NCBI GenBank assembly: GCA_913009285.1
Contig: CAJVYE010000004.1
Location: forward strand, 1-15,550
Direction: 5' to 3'
Source: an uncultured Nitrospirota bacterium
GTDB taxonomy: Bacteria > Nitrospinota > Nitrospinia > SZUA-224
Length of the DNA stretch: 15,550 nt
Shown: positions 14,342 through 15,550 of the stretch, piece by piece
How positions within the stretch are numbered: the first letter of the stretch is position 1
Layout: every line of letters begins with the position of its first letter
Notes under the pieces: generated by a model
The model's database searches: none
What the model was told of the DNA's origin: nothing
What the model saw: only the letters and a program-made list of their open reading frames with translations
Made by a program: the position numbers and the translations under genes

Positions 14342-14436
14342 TGAATAGTATTTAAAAGGATAAATATAAATACCTAATAGGAAATGTAATCTTTTGAATA
14401 CTAAAAACTATATACTAACGACTATTCACTATGATG
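14327..14436. repeat. Inverted heptamer arrays between hisA and hisF
   Basis: The left arm (14327-14354) has four 7-base units such as gcgaata and gtgaata, starting inside hisA. The right arm (14409-14436) has four units in the opposite sense. Bases 14326-14342 pair with 14414-14430 at 16 of 17 positions, forming a large hairpin with an AT-rich loop. It ends just before hisF; the hisF ribosome site (gagg, 14436-14439) follows at once. It could slow or end transcription between hisA and hisF, but there is no T run. Confidence 0.75.
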
Positions 14437-14445
14437 AGGTTTTAG

Positions 14446-15243
14446 ATGTTAGCAAAGAGAATAATCCCATGTCTTGATGTAAAGGATGGGAGGGTGGTAA
14501 AGGGTGTAAACTTTTTGAATCTGAAGGATGCAGGGGATCCTGTAGAGGTAGCAGAGACCTATGAGAGAGAGGGTGCTGATGAACTTACTTTCCTCGATAT
14601 AACAGCCTCACATGAGAAGAGGGATATTATTATTGATGTGGTTTATAGAGCCGCTGAAAGGGTCTTTATGCCCCTGACTGTAGGAGGAGGTATCAGGACA
14701 CTTGAGGACATACGTGCACTCCTTAAGGCTGGAGCGGATAAAATATCGATAAATACCGCTGCTGTAAAGGATTCAATGTTTGTGAAGAGGGCCTCCGAGA
14801 TGTTTGGGAGTCAGTGTATTGTGGTCTCTATAGATGCCAAGGAGGTTGTAGAGATAAATCTTAGCAATATTAGTAATAAGAGTAGTGATCAGAAGCAATG
14901 GGAGATATATACCCATGGTGGAAGGAGACCGACAGGGATTGATGCTGTGGAATGGGCTGAGAGGATGGAGGATTATGGTGCAGGAGAGATATTACTTACG
15001 AGTATGGATAGGGATGGAACAAAAGAGGGTTATGATGTAGAATTAACTAGAAGGATATCGGAGTCTGTTGGTATCCCGGTGATCGCCTCAGGTGGTGCTG
15101 GAAGTATTGAACATCTTTATGATGGATTGACAAAAGGGAAAGCAGATGCTGTTTTAGCAGCCTCTATATTTCATTATCGTGAATATACTATTAGAGAGGT
15201 GAAAGAGTATTTAAGAGAGAGAAAAATCATTGTCAGGATGTAA
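14446..15243 (+). CDS. hisF: Imidazole glycerol phosphate synthase, cyclase subunit HisF
   Basis: The 265-residue protein is a (beta-alpha)8 barrel that joins ammonia from HisH to PRFAR, giving imidazole-glycerol phosphate and AICAR. The catalytic pair D11 ([14 protein letters not shown]) and D130 (VVSIDAKE) is present. Phosphate-binding motifs are at VGGGI (79-83) and ASGGAGS (214-220). It is about 10 residues longer than usual because of a polar insert around 134-149, before the conserved WEIYTHGGR. The start ATG at 14446 has gagg six bases upstream. It is separated from hisA by 104 bases, most of which form the inverted heptamer arrays. Confidence 0.97.
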   Translation: MLAKRIIPCLDVKDGRVVKGVNFLNLKDAGDPVEVAETYEREGADELTFLDITASHEKRDIIIDVVYRAAERVFMPLTVGGGIRTLEDIRALLKAGADKISINTAAVKDSMFVKRASEMFGSQCIVVSIDAKEVVEINLSNISNKSSDQKQWEIYTHGGRRPTGIDAVEWAERMEDYGAGEILLTSMDRDGTKEGYDVELTRRISESVGIPVIASGGAGSIEHLYDGLTKGKADAVLAASIFHYREYTIREVKEYLRERKIIVRM

Positions 15244-15257
15244 GAAGAAAACGGTGC

Positions 15258-15286
15258 TTGACAAAAATTGTTAATATTGCTAAATT
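15258..15286 (+). promoter_or_regulatory. Candidate promoter downstream of hisF
   Basis: TTGACA (15258-15263), a 17-base gap and TAAATT (15281-15286), about 45 bases before an ATG with a good ribosome binding site. It suggests the next gene has its own promoter and is not simply the tail of the his run. Confidence 0.45.
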
Positions 15287-15331
15287 TAGTATCTATTTTA
15301 TAGCATTAAACTGTTTTGGAGGTATTTGATT

Positions 15332-15367
15332 ATGGAGATTGGAAGGAGGGATATATTTTGCCAGGCG
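15332..15367 (+). CDS. Start of a truncated gene, product unknown
   Basis: An ATG at 15332 follows GGAGGT (15318-15323) with 8 bases between and opens a frame of 12 codons (MEIGRRDIFCQA) before the adapter interrupts it at 15368. Any further translation would read adapter sequence. A histidine gene such as hisI often follows hisF, but 12 residues are too few to say. Confidence 0.4.
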
Positions 15368-15433
15368 AGATCGGAAGAGCACACGTCTGAACTCCAGTCA
15401 CATTCCTTTATCTCGTATGCCGTCTTCTGCTTG
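15368..15433 (+). other. Indexed TruSeq adapter (not genomic)
   Basis: Starts with AGATCGGAAGAGC and continues through the standard indexed adapter to the end of the P7 primer (TCTTCTGCTTG). The 8 bases at 15402-15409 (attccttt) occupy the index position, and I recall them as TruSeq index 27. Library contamination. Confidence 0.97.
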
Positions 15434-15550
15434 AAAAAAAAAAAAAAGTAAATATAAAAAAAATAATAAATAAAATAAAAAAAGAAAACATAGAAAATGA
15501 CAATGCCATGAAAATATATGGTAGTAAGGAGAAAGCTATTAGAATCTGTG
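15434..15550. other. Post-adapter tail: poly-A and AT-rich sequence of doubtful origin
   Basis: Fourteen A (15434-15447) directly follow the adapter end, as seen when a read runs past the end of its template. About 100 AT-rich bases follow, of unknown origin. Nothing here should be annotated as genomic. Confidence 0.85.

Overview
The window looks like an assembled contig from a Gram-negative bacterium. Features pointing that way are an AMIN-domain cell-wall amidase, a FlaG-family protein, a ComM-type ATPase, a paired ABC exporter and histidine biosynthesis genes. I cannot place it to a genus. Base composition and the heptamer repeats would fit an uncultured lineage around Nitrospirota or Desulfobacterota, but that is a guess. 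Both ends carry Illumina library adapter: bases 1-20 are the 3' end of the Read 1 adapter, and bases 15368-15433 are an indexed TruSeq adapter. A homopolymer A run and AT-rich sequence follow it. The genomic insert is therefore about 21-15367, and nothing after 15367 should be trusted.

Layout. (1) 21-561: gene-free, with a terminator-like hairpin, a candidate promoter and a 120-bp element bounded by 34-bp inverted repeats. (2) 562-3967: a membrane-anchored class III nucleotide cyclase on + converges with a TPR-containing predicted lipoprotein on -, and a two-way terminator lies between them. The cyclase is clearly more GC-rich than the rest of the window and the TPR gene more AT-rich, so this end may be acquired DNA or a mis-join. 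(3) 3968-5100: a degraded stretch with hairpins, a possible ATPase remnant, and a BrnT/BrnA toxin-antitoxin pair behind a near-consensus promoter. (4) 5116-7990 (-): comM and an AMIN/Amidase_3 N-acetylmuramoyl-L-alanine amidase. (5) 8372-11963 (-): two ABC exporter half-transporters that look like one heterodimer with one degenerate ATP site. (6) 12186-15243 (+): a FlaG-family gene, then hisH-hisA-hisF, which form imidazole-glycerol phosphate from PRFAR (HisHF) after ProFAR isomerisation (HisA). A truncated reading frame begins just before the adapter.

The most interesting signal is in the gaps. Upstream of comM, flaG, hisH and hisF there are degenerate arrays with an exact 7-bp period. At flaG, hisH and hisF they form inverted pairs and stop within about 10-20 bp of the start codon. 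The unit differs between arrays, yet the 7-bp phase is kept even where the unit changes inside an array. The hisH-proximal pair encloses a 277-bp non-autonomous element with 14-bp terminal inverted repeats and nested REP-like hairpins. At hisA-hisF the array forms the last codons of hisA. None of this is seen in the first 5 kb, which supports a separate origin for that end.
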